Assembly: GCF_028640845.1 (NCBI RefSeq)
Contig: NC_080541.1
Coordinates: forward strand, 1,026,435 to 1,090,434
Reading direction: 5' to 3'
Source of the DNA: Ahaetulla prasina
Lineage: Eukaryota; Chordata; Lepidosauria; Squamata; Colubridae
DNA length: 64,000 nucleotides
Part shown: positions 21,601 through 29,249 of the stretch, in pieces
How positions within the stretch are numbered: position 1 is the first letter of the stretch
Layout of the letters: every line of letters starts with the position of its first letter
The notes under the pieces: model-generated
The model's input: the letters and a program-made list of their open reading frames with translations, nothing else
Databases searched by the model: none
Told to the model about the DNA's origin: nothing
Made by a program: the position numbers and the translations under genes

Positions 21601-24402
21601 TGGTCCACTAGTTAATTGTCCTCACTGCTAGGAAGCTTCTCTTCAATTCCAGGTTGCTTCTCTCCTTGATTAGTTTCCATCCATTAGTTTCTTCTCCTGC
21701 CTTCTGGTGGTTTGGAGAACAGGTTGACTGCTTCTTCTTTATGGCAGCCTCTCAAATACTAGAAGATTGCTATCATGTCCCCCCCAGTCTTCTCTAGACT
21801 AGCCAAACTCAAATCCTGCAGCCGCTCTTCGTATGTTTTAAGTCTCCAGATTACGGTGGATGGATATTGTTTTAGAGAAGGGGGTGAAGTCTGGGAAGGA
21901 GAAGAGGGTCGTGGTGGGGAAAGGGGAGGAACACCACCACCCCCCGGGTCTCTAGCTATCACCACAGGACTTGCTTTCCTTGCAGGAGGAGCCCAACCTC
22001 CGCAAGGCCTCCATCTTCCTCTTTGGGAACCTGGCCAAGTTCAGCTCTGGGAGTGGCGAAGACGCCTTCTTTGAGCAGATCCTCTACGGCCTGGTGACCT
22101 TGCTGCTACATCTCCAGGACCCGAAGCCGGAGGTCATCAAGGTGGGTGCCCCAGCTGGGAAGGACTCCGTTCCCTTCCCCTCTGTGGGGAAGGTCCCGCA
22201 ACTCCTCCCCTCTCCTTCCTCGCAGGCCTGCAAGTTTGCCTTGCGCTTGTGTGGACCCATCATGGGCTGCCCTGGACTTTGCGAGATGTTTCAGAAGCAC
22301 CTGCATGAGGAATGGAGCCTCCACTACGGCGAGTTCATGAATGATGTCTGCAAACACCTGGTGAGCGCCTGGCCTTTGGCTTCCCTGCCCTTCCCACAGG
22401 TGAAAGCCACATAAAAGCATTCCGGCTCCCAGTCTCTGTGCCAGGGAAGGTGCCGGAGCAGCTACTACACAGCCAGTTTCGAAAGAAGCAGTTCCAAAGT
22501 ACAGTCCGATGAGTTCCAAAGGAACCGATGCCAACCTTTCTCGGGGATCAGGAGAAGCTCCAAAAACACCCTAGGCTTCCTTCTGCTTGGCTGGTGTCCT
22601 GCTTTGTGGCTCAGCTACTGGGCTGAAGTGGCCCTTCGGCTCTCCTGGCCCACCTGCAGTGTTCAGGGTCAGCATTTGGATGCTGGCCTGGGTTGTTGAC
22701 CCCTTAGTCTTCCTGGCTCAATTGCTCTGGTCAAGGGCCACCCAGTGCTACATTGTTTCGGAGGCTACAGAACCGTGTGGCCCAAAGCAATTGAGGTGAC
22801 CCCTTGATTGGTTTCCATGGCCTGAGAGTTCTCTCTTGGTGCCAGCTGGTCTTCCTTCCCTCCGGTTCAGATGCAGAGCTTCCCAGAAATGCTGAGTCGT
22901 TTGGTCAACATCAACCTCTTCTACTTCAAGAGCAACTGGGCTGACGTCCGAGCTGCTGCCCCCATGTTTGTAGGTGAGGCGGCCAGCGTGGAGCTCCCTT
23001 CCCGGGCTTTCTTGGATGGGGTCCCCTAGGACTGAGACCCTGGGCCTTCTCTTTCTTCCCCCCAAGGCTTCCTGATCCTGCACATGGACCGAGAGCAGAG
23101 CCAGCAGCTGGAGTTGGACGAACTGATTGCTGGTGAGTGACTGAGGGAGGTGTTCCTGGGGAGGGGGTGGTTGCCAGACCCCAGATGTGGCTCTGCTGCC
23201 GTGGCCTTTGATGCCATGTAGGAAGCATTGAGGGATCCAGCTGGTAGTCCCAGGAAAGGCCCCTCTCCAAATAGGGAAGTTTTCCTGGGCTTCAGACCTC
23301 TCTCTGGGCTGCATCCTCAGAGGGTTGGTCACTTCCATGCAGAGCGCGGCTGCGGAGCACGAAGGGGAAACGGTCTTCGTGCCAGCCCAGCAACACCCCG
23401 TAAGGGGTGCCGTCCTGGGTGAAGGTGGTGGGGTGGTGGCTTGCCTGCCGGGGGGCAGCCCCCTTGCCCTTGGCTAGCCCCAGCCCTGGGCTGGGGGACG
23501 GAGAAGGTTAGGGCTGCGTTCATGCCTGCAGCCCGGCTTCCTCCTCCCCTCAGGGTTGCCCCTCCGAGACCAGCCAGAAAATCCAGTTAGGTAATAAACT
23601 TTCCTGGACTTTGCTCCTGTTTTTCCTTGTCAGCAGTGACCTCATCGCTCAGAGGAAGGCTTGGAAAATCTCTGAGCTTTCCAACGGAGCTTAAAAACCA
23701 CTAAAAAAGGGAAAAGTATCTTTCCGTTGGCTGATGGAGCCGTCCCGAAGAGAGGCCCGTCTGTGTGCAGGGGTGGGGGGATGCCGGGGCGGGGGAGCGG
23801 CAAGGACTCCGGATGGGGTCGCCACAGCTTCCCGTCTTGAGTGCGAGCACTCAGCCTGCCAGCCCCCCCTCTCCCGCCCCCCAGCTCCCGCAGCTGGCTG
23901 GGGCTGATGGACGGGAAGCAGCTCTCTGCATAAATCAGGCCGTCTCACTCACTCGCTGCTCTGGCGGGACAAGAGAGTCTCGGATTTGCAGTGTAAACAT
24001 GCTACTGGAAAAATATTATTGTATCTCTGCTGCTTGGGAGGGACTCCTGGCCCCTCGCCCACTCTGCAGCTGGGCCCGGGCCAGGCGCAGGCAGAGCAGC
24101 AGCCCAGGACAGCCGGAGCTGGTGGAGCCCTCCCCAGGTCCTGCCTCGTGGGCCGAGACTGTCCGTGGGCCCGACAGCCAGCCAGGCTTCCGTAGGGCTT
24201 GGCTTTTAGCCACGGCAGGCAGCTCGGATGGGGCGGGTGCGTGTCAAGGGAGGGGTGTAGAGGGATACACGGGGCCTGGCCTCCCAGTTGATTTGACGGC
24301 CGTTTCTCTCGTCCAGCTCTGACTGTGCTGCTGAAGGACCCCGTGACAACGGTGCGGGCGAAGGCGGTGGAGACGCTGGGCCGCCTGGGCAGGGCCATTT
24401 AA
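233..24402 (+). CDS. MROH1: MROH1, maestro heat-like repeat family member 1 (5'-partial, 39 exons)
   Basis: Spliced gene whose 39 exons, all bounded by AG and GT, join in phase into 4,680 coding bases: 1,559 codons plus TAA at 24400-24402. The product aligns end to end, from memory, with vertebrate MROH1 (human about 1,640 residues); only about the first hundred residues are missing, left of the window. Recognisable stretches are [80 protein letters not shown] and [12 protein letters not shown]. The protein is a chain of HEAT-like helical repeats with no catalytic site and no membrane segment that I can see. MROH1 and its worm relative HPO-27 have been implicated in lysosome fission; that role is family knowledge. 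Introns are mostly short and GC-rich. The gene is convergent with BOP1. Exon coordinates are given in the four block entries. Confidence 0.97.
583..748. mobile_element. hAT-type MITE with 8-bp target-site duplication
   Basis: A 150-bp element (591-740) flanked by a perfect 8-bp direct repeat GTGCAGCT at 583-590 and 741-748. Its ends are inverted, CAGTGGTGG on the left and TGACCACTG on the right. The 8-bp duplication and CAG-type ends fit hAT transposons. It contains no coding sequence, so it is a non-autonomous copy. It lies in the MROH1 intron after exon 1 of the window. Confidence 0.8.
789..1010 (-). repeat. tRNA-derived squamate SINE (Sauria-SINE-like)
   Basis: The reverse strand reads like the tRNA-derived SINE found at 61771-62043 and 35432-35695. 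It shares the block that reads on the plus strand CAACAATCTGGGTCCTCATT, followed by AAGGCTGAGTCAACCTTGAG, and the head sequence ending in CACTGCGCCACC. The 3' tail differs from the other two copies, so it may be another subfamily. Confidence 0.75.
2225..2612 (+). mobile_element. CR1-type LINE, 3' fragment
   Basis: Shows the CR1 3' signature: GAGACCCTAGAAAGAGGGCA, then GCTCCATCCCTGGAAGTTTT, ending with GGTTGGACTAGAAGACCTCC. This is the end of the CR1 reverse-transcriptase frame plus its 3' UTR, heavily 5'-truncated and dead. It lies in the MROH1 intron just before the exon at 2634. Confidence 0.8.
3318..3702 (-). mobile_element. mariner-like MITE, degenerate (same family as 47198-47559)
   Basis: The reverse complement follows the element at 47198-47559 block by block: CTTAGCAACATAAATTTTTA, TCATAAAATGGGGCAAA, CTTCTGACAAGCC and GGTCACGTGATC. 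Its ends (CATCGACTTACG and GTCGTAAGTGAAGAACTA) are decayed versions of the family's terminal repeats. It is non-coding and sits in the MROH1 intron between 3083 and 4003. Confidence 0.75.
6569..9925 (+). CDS. MROH1: MROH1 coding exons 11-19 of the window
   Basis: Exons: 6569-6713, 7088-7128, 7462-7603, 7926-7978, 8616-8723, 8950-9069, 9452-9574, 9653-9799 and 9899-9925. Peptides include [88 protein letters not shown] and [17 protein letters not shown]. Two exons are very small: 41 bases (7088-7128) and a 27-base microexon (9899-9925) encoding VLGIKVETK, a nonapeptide that human MROH1 also has. The donor of exon 11 is GTTCGT, a weak match to consensus; it is supported because joining there restores [13 protein letters not shown] in phase. 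Confidence 0.94.
9230..9347. mobile_element. Short palindromic MITE
   Basis: The two halves are near-perfect inverted copies. GGCTCCAACCTTGGCAAATT on the left pairs with the right end AAAGTTCCTGAGATTGGAG, and AGAATTCCTCAGCC pairs with GGTGAGGAATTCT in the middle. A related copy with an 8-bp target duplication is at 21360-21485. It lies in an MROH1 intron. Confidence 0.75.
9926..11186 (+). other. MROH1: MROH1 intron with a CR1 3' scrap at 10320-10413 (minus strand)
   Basis: This 1.26-kb intron follows the 27-base microexon. Bases 10320-10413 read on the minus strand as the end of a CR1 LINE; the plus strand shows CAGAATAACAGAGGTAGAAG and CTTGGAGGTCTTCTAGTC. The rest is G-rich with homopolymer runs, and I recognise nothing else. 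The acceptor is preceded by a polypyrimidine run of repeated TCC. Confidence 0.6.
11187..17014 (+). CDS. MROH1: MROH1 coding exons 20-30 of the window
   Basis: Exons: 11187-11309, 12498-12577, 12814-12982, 13170-13265, 13362-13466, 13834-13969, 14247-14359, 14707-14859, 15357-15511, 15996-16161 and 16818-17014. Landmarks are [134 protein letters not shown] and [20 protein letters not shown]. For exon 29 I chose the first of two tandem CTGCAG acceptors (AG at 15994-15995), because the resulting [13 protein letters not shown] has the same length as the human protein. The second acceptor, six bases on, would drop two residues. Confidence 0.94.
11439..12365. mobile_element. hAT-type transposon with near-perfect 8-bp TSD, carrying an L1 insertion
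   Basis: The outer element spans 11447-12357. It is flanked by 8-bp repeats GCTGGAGG (11439-11446) and GATGGAGG (12358-12365), seven of eight matching. The ends are inverted: CTGGGGTGAAAT on the left and ATTTCACCCCTG on the right. The right part carries TTGCTACCGGTTCTTCGAAC, a sequence I associate with an abundant snake hAT family. Internal CTTTTAAAAGC blocks repeat in both orientations. No transposase is present. Removing the element and one duplication leaves a host intron of about 270 bases. Confidence 0.75.
11582..12057 (-). mobile_element. L1 LINE, 5'-truncated, inside the hAT element
   Basis: Minus-strand L1 remnant. A T run at 11585-11600 is its poly(A) tail. The 3' UTR carries the CCCGACTTCCCGGAACGAGC block, shared with the L1 copies at 29564-32408 and 48300-48916. 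Further along, the minus strand encodes the C-terminus of L1 ORF2 ([16 protein letters not shown], then [15 protein letters not shown]) at about 11820-12052. I could not find a clear target duplication, so the ends are approximate. Confidence 0.75.
15639..15671. repeat. (CA)n microsatellite
   Basis: An uninterrupted run of about 16 CA units in the MROH1 intron after the exon at 15357-15511. Confidence 0.95.
17748..17905. mobile_element. Palindromic MITE with hammerhead-like core
   Basis: Inverted arms: CCCAAAGGTGG and TTTAAAGGCAAATTGGACTT on the left pair with AGTCCAATTTGCCTTTAAAG and CACCTTTGGG on the right. The centre reads CTGAAGA at 17819-17825, a four-pair stem (GCTT with AAGT), then GAAACATC ending at 17852. 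A relative is at 53715-53880. It lies in the MROH1 intron between 17014 and 18516. Confidence 0.75.
18516..24402 (+). CDS. MROH1: MROH1 coding exons 31-39 (C-terminus and stop)
   Basis: Exons: 18516-18653, 19302-19416, 20531-20677, 21072-21260, 21986-22141, 22226-22360, 22871-22973, 23067-23132 and 24317-24402. They encode the conserved MROH C-terminus: [106 protein letters not shown], and the final HEAT-like unit [19 protein letters not shown] before the stop TAA at 24400-24402. The acceptor of exon 38 is AAG, unusual but valid. Confidence 0.95.
18873..19055 (+). repeat. Interspersed repeat with two tandem TGATGA-stem-TAATGA units
   Basis: Two related units in direct orientation. The first has TTGATGATATTACC at 18898, then GGGTAATGAGACATC. 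The second has CTGATGATGCTACC at 18992, then GGGTAATGAAAGC. Each is followed by a GAGAGCACCAA block. I recognise the unit from squamate interspersed repeats but cannot name the family. It lies in the MROH1 intron before the exon at 19302. Confidence 0.55.
19417..20530 (+). other. MROH1: MROH1 intron with a GC-rich minisatellite at 20185-20220
   Basis: The only structured part I see is a short tandem run of GGGGC and then GAGGC pentamers at 20185-20220. The rest of this 1.1-kb intron holds no exon, RNA gene or repeat that I can identify. Confidence 0.6.
21352..21493. mobile_element. Palindromic hAT-type MITE with 8-bp TSD
   Basis: The element at 21360-21485 is flanked by GTTTAGCA (21352-21359) and GTCTAGCA (21486-21493), seven of eight matching. 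Its ends are inverted: CAGGGATCTCCAAA and ATATGGAGATTCCTG. The arms TTAAGACTTGTGGAC and GTCCACAGGTCTTAA pair with each other. Same family as 9230-9347. Confidence 0.8.
21505..21862 (-). mobile_element. CR1-type LINE fragment
   Basis: Minus-strand CR1 3' region. The plus strand shows ACCATTTCAGAGAAATGGTT, ACCTCCAGTGATGGAGTATT, GGTTGCTTCTCTCCTTGATT, TTGCTATCATGTCCC and CTCTTCGTATGTTTTAAG, the usual order in squamate CR1 copies. The extreme 3' end is missing; the MITE at 21360-21485 now abuts it. It sits in the MROH1 intron before the exon at 21986. Confidence 0.8.
23133..24316 (+). other. MROH1: Last MROH1 intron, no repeat recognised
   Basis: No exon, RNA gene or repeat is recognised in this 1.18-kb intron. 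Around 23985-24050 the base composition shifts to AT-rich in an otherwise GC-rich intron, with TGTAAACA at 23993-24000; see findings. Confidence 0.5.
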
Positions 24403-24915
24403 AGACTGCCGGCCATGGACGCCCCCTCCAGAGGAAATGGGATTCCCCCCAGCTCCACGTTGCCCTCACCTCCCGAGGGAAGAGTCACATGTCTTCCAGA
24501 GTAACACAACCTCCACGTACTGGAGCATTCCCTGCCCCCAACACCTTAAAGAGAAGACCTGAAGTCTGTGCACCTTTTTGTGTTTCCATGGTTTTTTTTG
24601 AATTTCTGCAGGGGACCCACTGCACCCTCTCTCCACACCTTGGGTAGGCTGGACCAAACACTGGGCAGTGGACTTAGGGGTATTGCACAGGGGCAGCGTG
24701 GCCCACTCTGCACACCAACCCTCCCCCTCCCTGCCCCCTACAGGAGCAGGTGCCTCCTGACTCCGCCACACCTGCACCCGTCCCTCCACCATCCCCAGCA
24801 GGTGGCGGGGAGCATCCCGCTGCACCTTCCAAAGTTTATGCGCATTCCTCTCAGCCGGAGTTTGTATATAGACTCAGAGGACTTATTTTTAATAAACAAT
24901 TTGCTTCTCAGAACC
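24403..24915 (+). terminator. MROH1: MROH1 3' UTR and poly(A) signal
   Basis: After the TAA at 24400-24402 the first canonical AATAAA is at 24891-24896, in the context TTATTTTTAATAAACAA. Cleavage is expected about 15-25 bases later, giving a 3' UTR of roughly 0.5 kb. The cleavage position is inferred. Confidence 0.75.
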
Positions 24916-26339
24916 ACGAGGGCTCTTTCTTAGCTCCTTGGCCAGGAGAGGAGAGGGCCAGCGGCTACTGGTGGCCGGCCTTTGGAGATTAGTCTGCCAA
25001 GCCCCCTTGATAACTGACCAGCCTGCTGCTTCTGGGAAACTCCCAGGCAAGAGAAGGAAAAATCTCCCTTGCCCACAGGGGCTGGGAACAGATCCCCCAC
25101 CGCCCATCTCCTCCTCCCCTTCTTCCCGTGCTTGTAGCAGGAAGGAGACACGATCCTCCCCTCTGCTGCTGGCCTGACCCGGTCAGTGGACTATTCGTAG
25201 GGAGCCTCTGAAGTCCTCCTTCCACGTGGTCGGGCCCAGCCAGCCCTCTGCAGCTGAAGGATGGAGCTCTGCTTCGTGACCACTTCTCCTCCCTGTTGCA
25301 GGGGCAGCCCTCCTTCCCCCCCCCTTCCTTGGAAATCCCAGCCCCCTCCAACTCTTTTCACCCAATTCCTCTTCTTCGGAGGAAGGAGCAGCATAGTTTC
25401 TGAAGGACGACTGGCGCTCTAAACATGCAAAGCAGCTGCCCCCATTGGGCCCCCTCTGGCCACCTGCTCCTCATCCTCCCTCCCCTCCGCAGTTTCCCCA
25501 ATTCAGGGGTTGTTGCTTCTGTTGGGCCATCCTCTTAGTCTCCTCAGATGACCCCTCCTTCGGCCAGTTTTGCATTCAGGCTTCCTGCCCCTCTTGACCG
25601 GCTGTGTCCATGATCCCGGCCAACCACAGAGGACCATAAAGAGACAGCAGTGTTCTTAGGATGCCCTTGCCCACAGTCAACTTGGCCATCCTATTGGGGG
25701 CCGGGCACACCCTTATGTGTTGGCTCCTGGGCCGTAACCTCCAAATTTCCCCCCTCCCCCACGCCCACCCCAGGGGTTCGGCACAATGAACAGCTCAGCA
25801 GTTCCTGCCATCCCAGAACAGGAAGGTTTCTCACCATCCCCCTTGCCCGAAAGTGCGGGAAACGCACCCCTCCCGTTCTGGCCCTAAGCAGGAGGGGAGC
25901 CCCCATCAGCTTCAAACGGAAGCAGCCAGGAGGAGGGGGCTCCCTCAAGCAGGGCTGTTGGAGAGAACCAGCTCCCCTCTGGCCGTGGGGTGCTCTCTCC
26001 TTGCTCAGGTGACCCAGGTCTTGGGGGGCTTTTCTGCAGAGCACCCTCTGGCATTTGCAGCACCTTCTCCACTGCCAGGGCTTTTGTGGGGGGGGGGGGG
26101 ATGCGCAGGAGGGGCAGTCTGAGCATGAAGCCATCTGCCGGGGGCCACGACTTGCTGGGCTGGTGGGCACATTCAGAACAGGAAGAGGATGCAGAAGAGG
26201 CTTTCCTACCTGTGCCCAGACAGCAGCTGAGGGCCAAGACGTTTTGGGAGGGGTCAGGATCAGAGGCAGCTCACCTCCCTCAACCCCCTTTAGCCAGCCT
26301 ACGTCCTGGTCCTGGTCAAGGGGGCTTCCTTGCAAATCA
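24916..26339. other. Intergenic spacer between the convergent 3' ends of MROH1 and BOP1
   Basis: About 1.4 kb of GC-rich sequence between the two poly(A) regions. I see no conserved reading frame, RNA gene or repeat apart from homopolymer runs (for example the G run near 26090). Confidence 0.6.
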
Positions 26340-26606
26340 GGCACTTTTATTATTTTCCAAGCGAGCAGGCAGGACAACGCAGAAGAGCGCTTCGCGCTCT
26401 GAGTAACCAGTCCTCTAGAAGCACCCCCCCACTCCACCCCTACTCCAGCCAGAGGCCTGCAAGGTCTGAGGTTGATCCGGTGGCCTCTTCCTCCTCCTCT
26501 TCTCCTGGATCAAGAGTTCCAACCTCCCAGGGAAAGGAGCCCACGGTGGGCCCGGAAACCCCCAGCTTCCACTCTCCTGCCAAGTCTGTTGGAGCTGGGC
26601 ACAGGG
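26340..26606 (-). terminator. BOP1: BOP1 3' UTR and poly(A) signal
   Basis: Downstream of the BOP1 stop on the minus strand, AATAAA occurs at 26346-26351 (read as TTTATT on the plus strand). This gives a 3' UTR of about 260 bases. It faces the MROH1 3' end about 1.4 kb away. Confidence 0.75.
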
Positions 26607-29249
26607 CTACGTGAAGAGCCGGATGGTGGCATCTGCGCCCGCAGAGAAAAGCCAGGGCTGCGTGGGGTGGAAGAGGACATCCAGGACGCCCAAATCGTGG
26701 GCCAGCGCATGGCCCCTCAGCACCTTCACCGGCACGAGCAGCGGGTTCTGAAGCAGGTCGCTGGAAGGAGAGGAGGAAAATGGTTGGCGGTGCCAGTTCT
26801 GCCCCTCCGACGCCCTGTGCCCCACCTCCCCACTGCAGACACTCACTTGTAGACCATGCCGTGGCAGACAATGACGCTGCCGTCATCCGAGCCGGAGGCA
26901 AAAAGCGGGTAGGAAGGGTGGAAAGCCACTGACCTCAGGGCTGCCTTGTGGTGCCTGCCAGAGAAGGGAAAGGGTGACCCGGTGGCCCGCTGAGCCCTTC
27001 CTTACAAGAAACTGGCTGGGTCTGCTCCGAAAGGGAGGGGCCGGCTTGGGAGTCGAGGGGAGGCCATCCCTTGGGCGGGGGTGGGAGTGGGCTGCTGAAG
27101 GCACAAATGCCGGAGGAACCCGTCTGCCGTTCCTGGCTGCAAAGTCCTAGCTGCCGCATGCCCTGTGTCCCAGGGGCAAGAAGCCCTCCCTCCCCCCACA
27201 TCGCACTCGGGCTGGAGCAGGTGGAGTTTGGCCAGCCATTCCAGAAGATGGGAGGGGGAAGGGCTGCTCCCTACCTGAGCACCCGGTAAGGCTTGGTGGA
27301 GAGATCCAGGTCAAACCAGACCAGTCGGCTGTCGTAGCTGCCACAGATCAAGTTGTCGCCTGAGAATAAGAGGGCCGTTGGGGCACCTGCTGAAAGGCTG
27401 CCACCCTCTGGGCCAAAGCAGGGACGGGAGAGCTCCCCCTCTCGCAGGCAGGGCTGAGGGGGCCTCTGCGCTCGTCCCCAGGAGCGGGGAGGCTGAGTGC
27501 CCCCCACTGTGGCTCCAGGGACCTCCGCTCACCTCCGGGGTGGACAGCCATGCTGGAGACCCACTTGCAGTTGGTCAGCAGCTTCTTGGTCAGCTCCTGC
27601 TTGAGCAGGTGGTAGATGCGGACGAAGCGCTGGGTGGCCACAAAGAAGAAGGGCCGCAGCGGATGGAAGAGGACGCGCTGCACCTGGCCTTTGCTCCGGC
27701 GGAAGGGTGCCTGGCTCCAGCGCTTGCTGGCCTGGTGGATCAGCACCTGCAGATGGCTGTTGTCCGACACCACTGTGGCAAAGTAGTCTCCCTTCCCGTG
27801 CCAGGTCACCTGCGTCAAGGGCTGAGGGAGGGAGGAGAGAGGGTGGGAAACGAGCGCAGTCAGGGGGCCCTCCCGCCCCTCCCACTGCCCAGGCCATACC
27901 TTCCCAAACCTCAGCCTGAGCCGCACCCCCAGGCGGTGCTCCTCCTCCGTGGCTTCCTCCCACGTGACGGGCTGCAGACGGCCCTCCTCAGGGGCCACGT
28001 AGCCTTCCAGAAGTTGGTCGGTGGCCCCACCGAGCAGCTTGTCCCCGAGGCTGGGGTTCACCAGCAGCACCGCCTGCTCCCTGGAAGGGCCCGGGGACCC
28101 AGAGAAGGCGTCAGGGACAGAGGACAACCAAATTGGGCCAAGGTTCACCCTCCTCCCAGGTACAAAAGCTTTGGCAGAAAGGGAAACAAAAGCCACAATC
28201 GCCCCCCAGGGCATCCCCCCCCATGAGCAGCACCTGAGACACAGCCACCTTTCTCCACCTTGGGGGAAAGAAGCCCCCAAAACGAGGCCATTCCTCTGTG
28301 CCAAGTGGGGCACCCTGCTGGACCTGAATGGCAAACAGGGTCCAGCACTTCCTGGGTGGCAGGAGACCCTCTCCCACTTGGGAGGGTGGGGTGGGGGAGT
28401 ATTTTTTTCTCCTCCTTTCGCAATGCTTTTACTGGTCCCAGCCATCCAGGCCCGTCTCCCACTTCCTGCTTGCCCACCTGCCCCACGGCTGCTGGCCCAG
28501 AAGTTGGGCCCCTCCTGTGGCAGCTGGAAGCCGTACTCACACAGCCACGGCCACCAGGCAGACGGTGGGGTTGGGGTTCCACGCAATGCTCTTCACTGCC
28601 GCTTGCACTGGGAGAGTTTTCACACACCTGGCCGTGCACACCTCCCAGAACTTCACTGTGCCATCGTCTGAACCTGGGCAAGAGACACGGGAGCTGCGGC
28701 CTCTTCCCTGGCTCCTCAGAGAAGGCAGGCAGGCCATGGCTCTCTGGAAGGACGGAATCCTCTCCATCTGAGCCACGGGGGGATCCTGAATGGCCTTGTA
28801 CCCTTCAGCCCTGGGAGAGGGGCTCACGTGCGGCAAGGGTCCCAATTTCTAGCTGGAAGGCAGAGCCTCTGCCCATCTGCATGAGGAGGAACTCCAAAGA
28901 CCATGCCTGCAGAAAGGTGGATGGCTGCGGGGCTTTGAGCGGCATCTCAGGCTGGAAAGGGCAGCTCCTTTCGCCGGGGCAAGGAGGCCAGGCAGTGGGG
29001 TCATTCCATAGCAGCCTCCCCCTCCTCTGCCCTTCCATATCCAGGACAACCTTGCCCAGGAGTCCAGCGGCCTCCCCTCAGCTGCCCTCTCCCTGCCTTG
29101 GAGCGTCCCTCGTGGCCAGGAACAAACCCACCGCAGGTGCTCAGGGCAGGAGAAGCAGGGGCTGAGCAGGGGCACTTACCTGATGCCAGCCACTGCCCAG
29201 TAGGAGAGAGGCTGATGCAGCGCACAAGGCTGGTGTGCCCACGATACAC
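26607..29249 (-). CDS. BOP1: BOP1 exons encoding the WD40 propeller
   Basis: In gene order: 29180-29249, 28541-28673, 27900-28080, 27533-27821, 27275-27359, 26847-26954 and 26607-26760. WD-type units are visible: [111 protein letters not shown] and [20 protein letters not shown]. The chain ends TIRLFT, as in the human protein. The joins are in phase throughout. Confidence 0.96.

Noticed and set aside
27348..28586. 412-codon minus-strand open frame
   Set aside because: Contains real BOP1 exons, but only because short introns happen to stay open; the splice sites give a better product.
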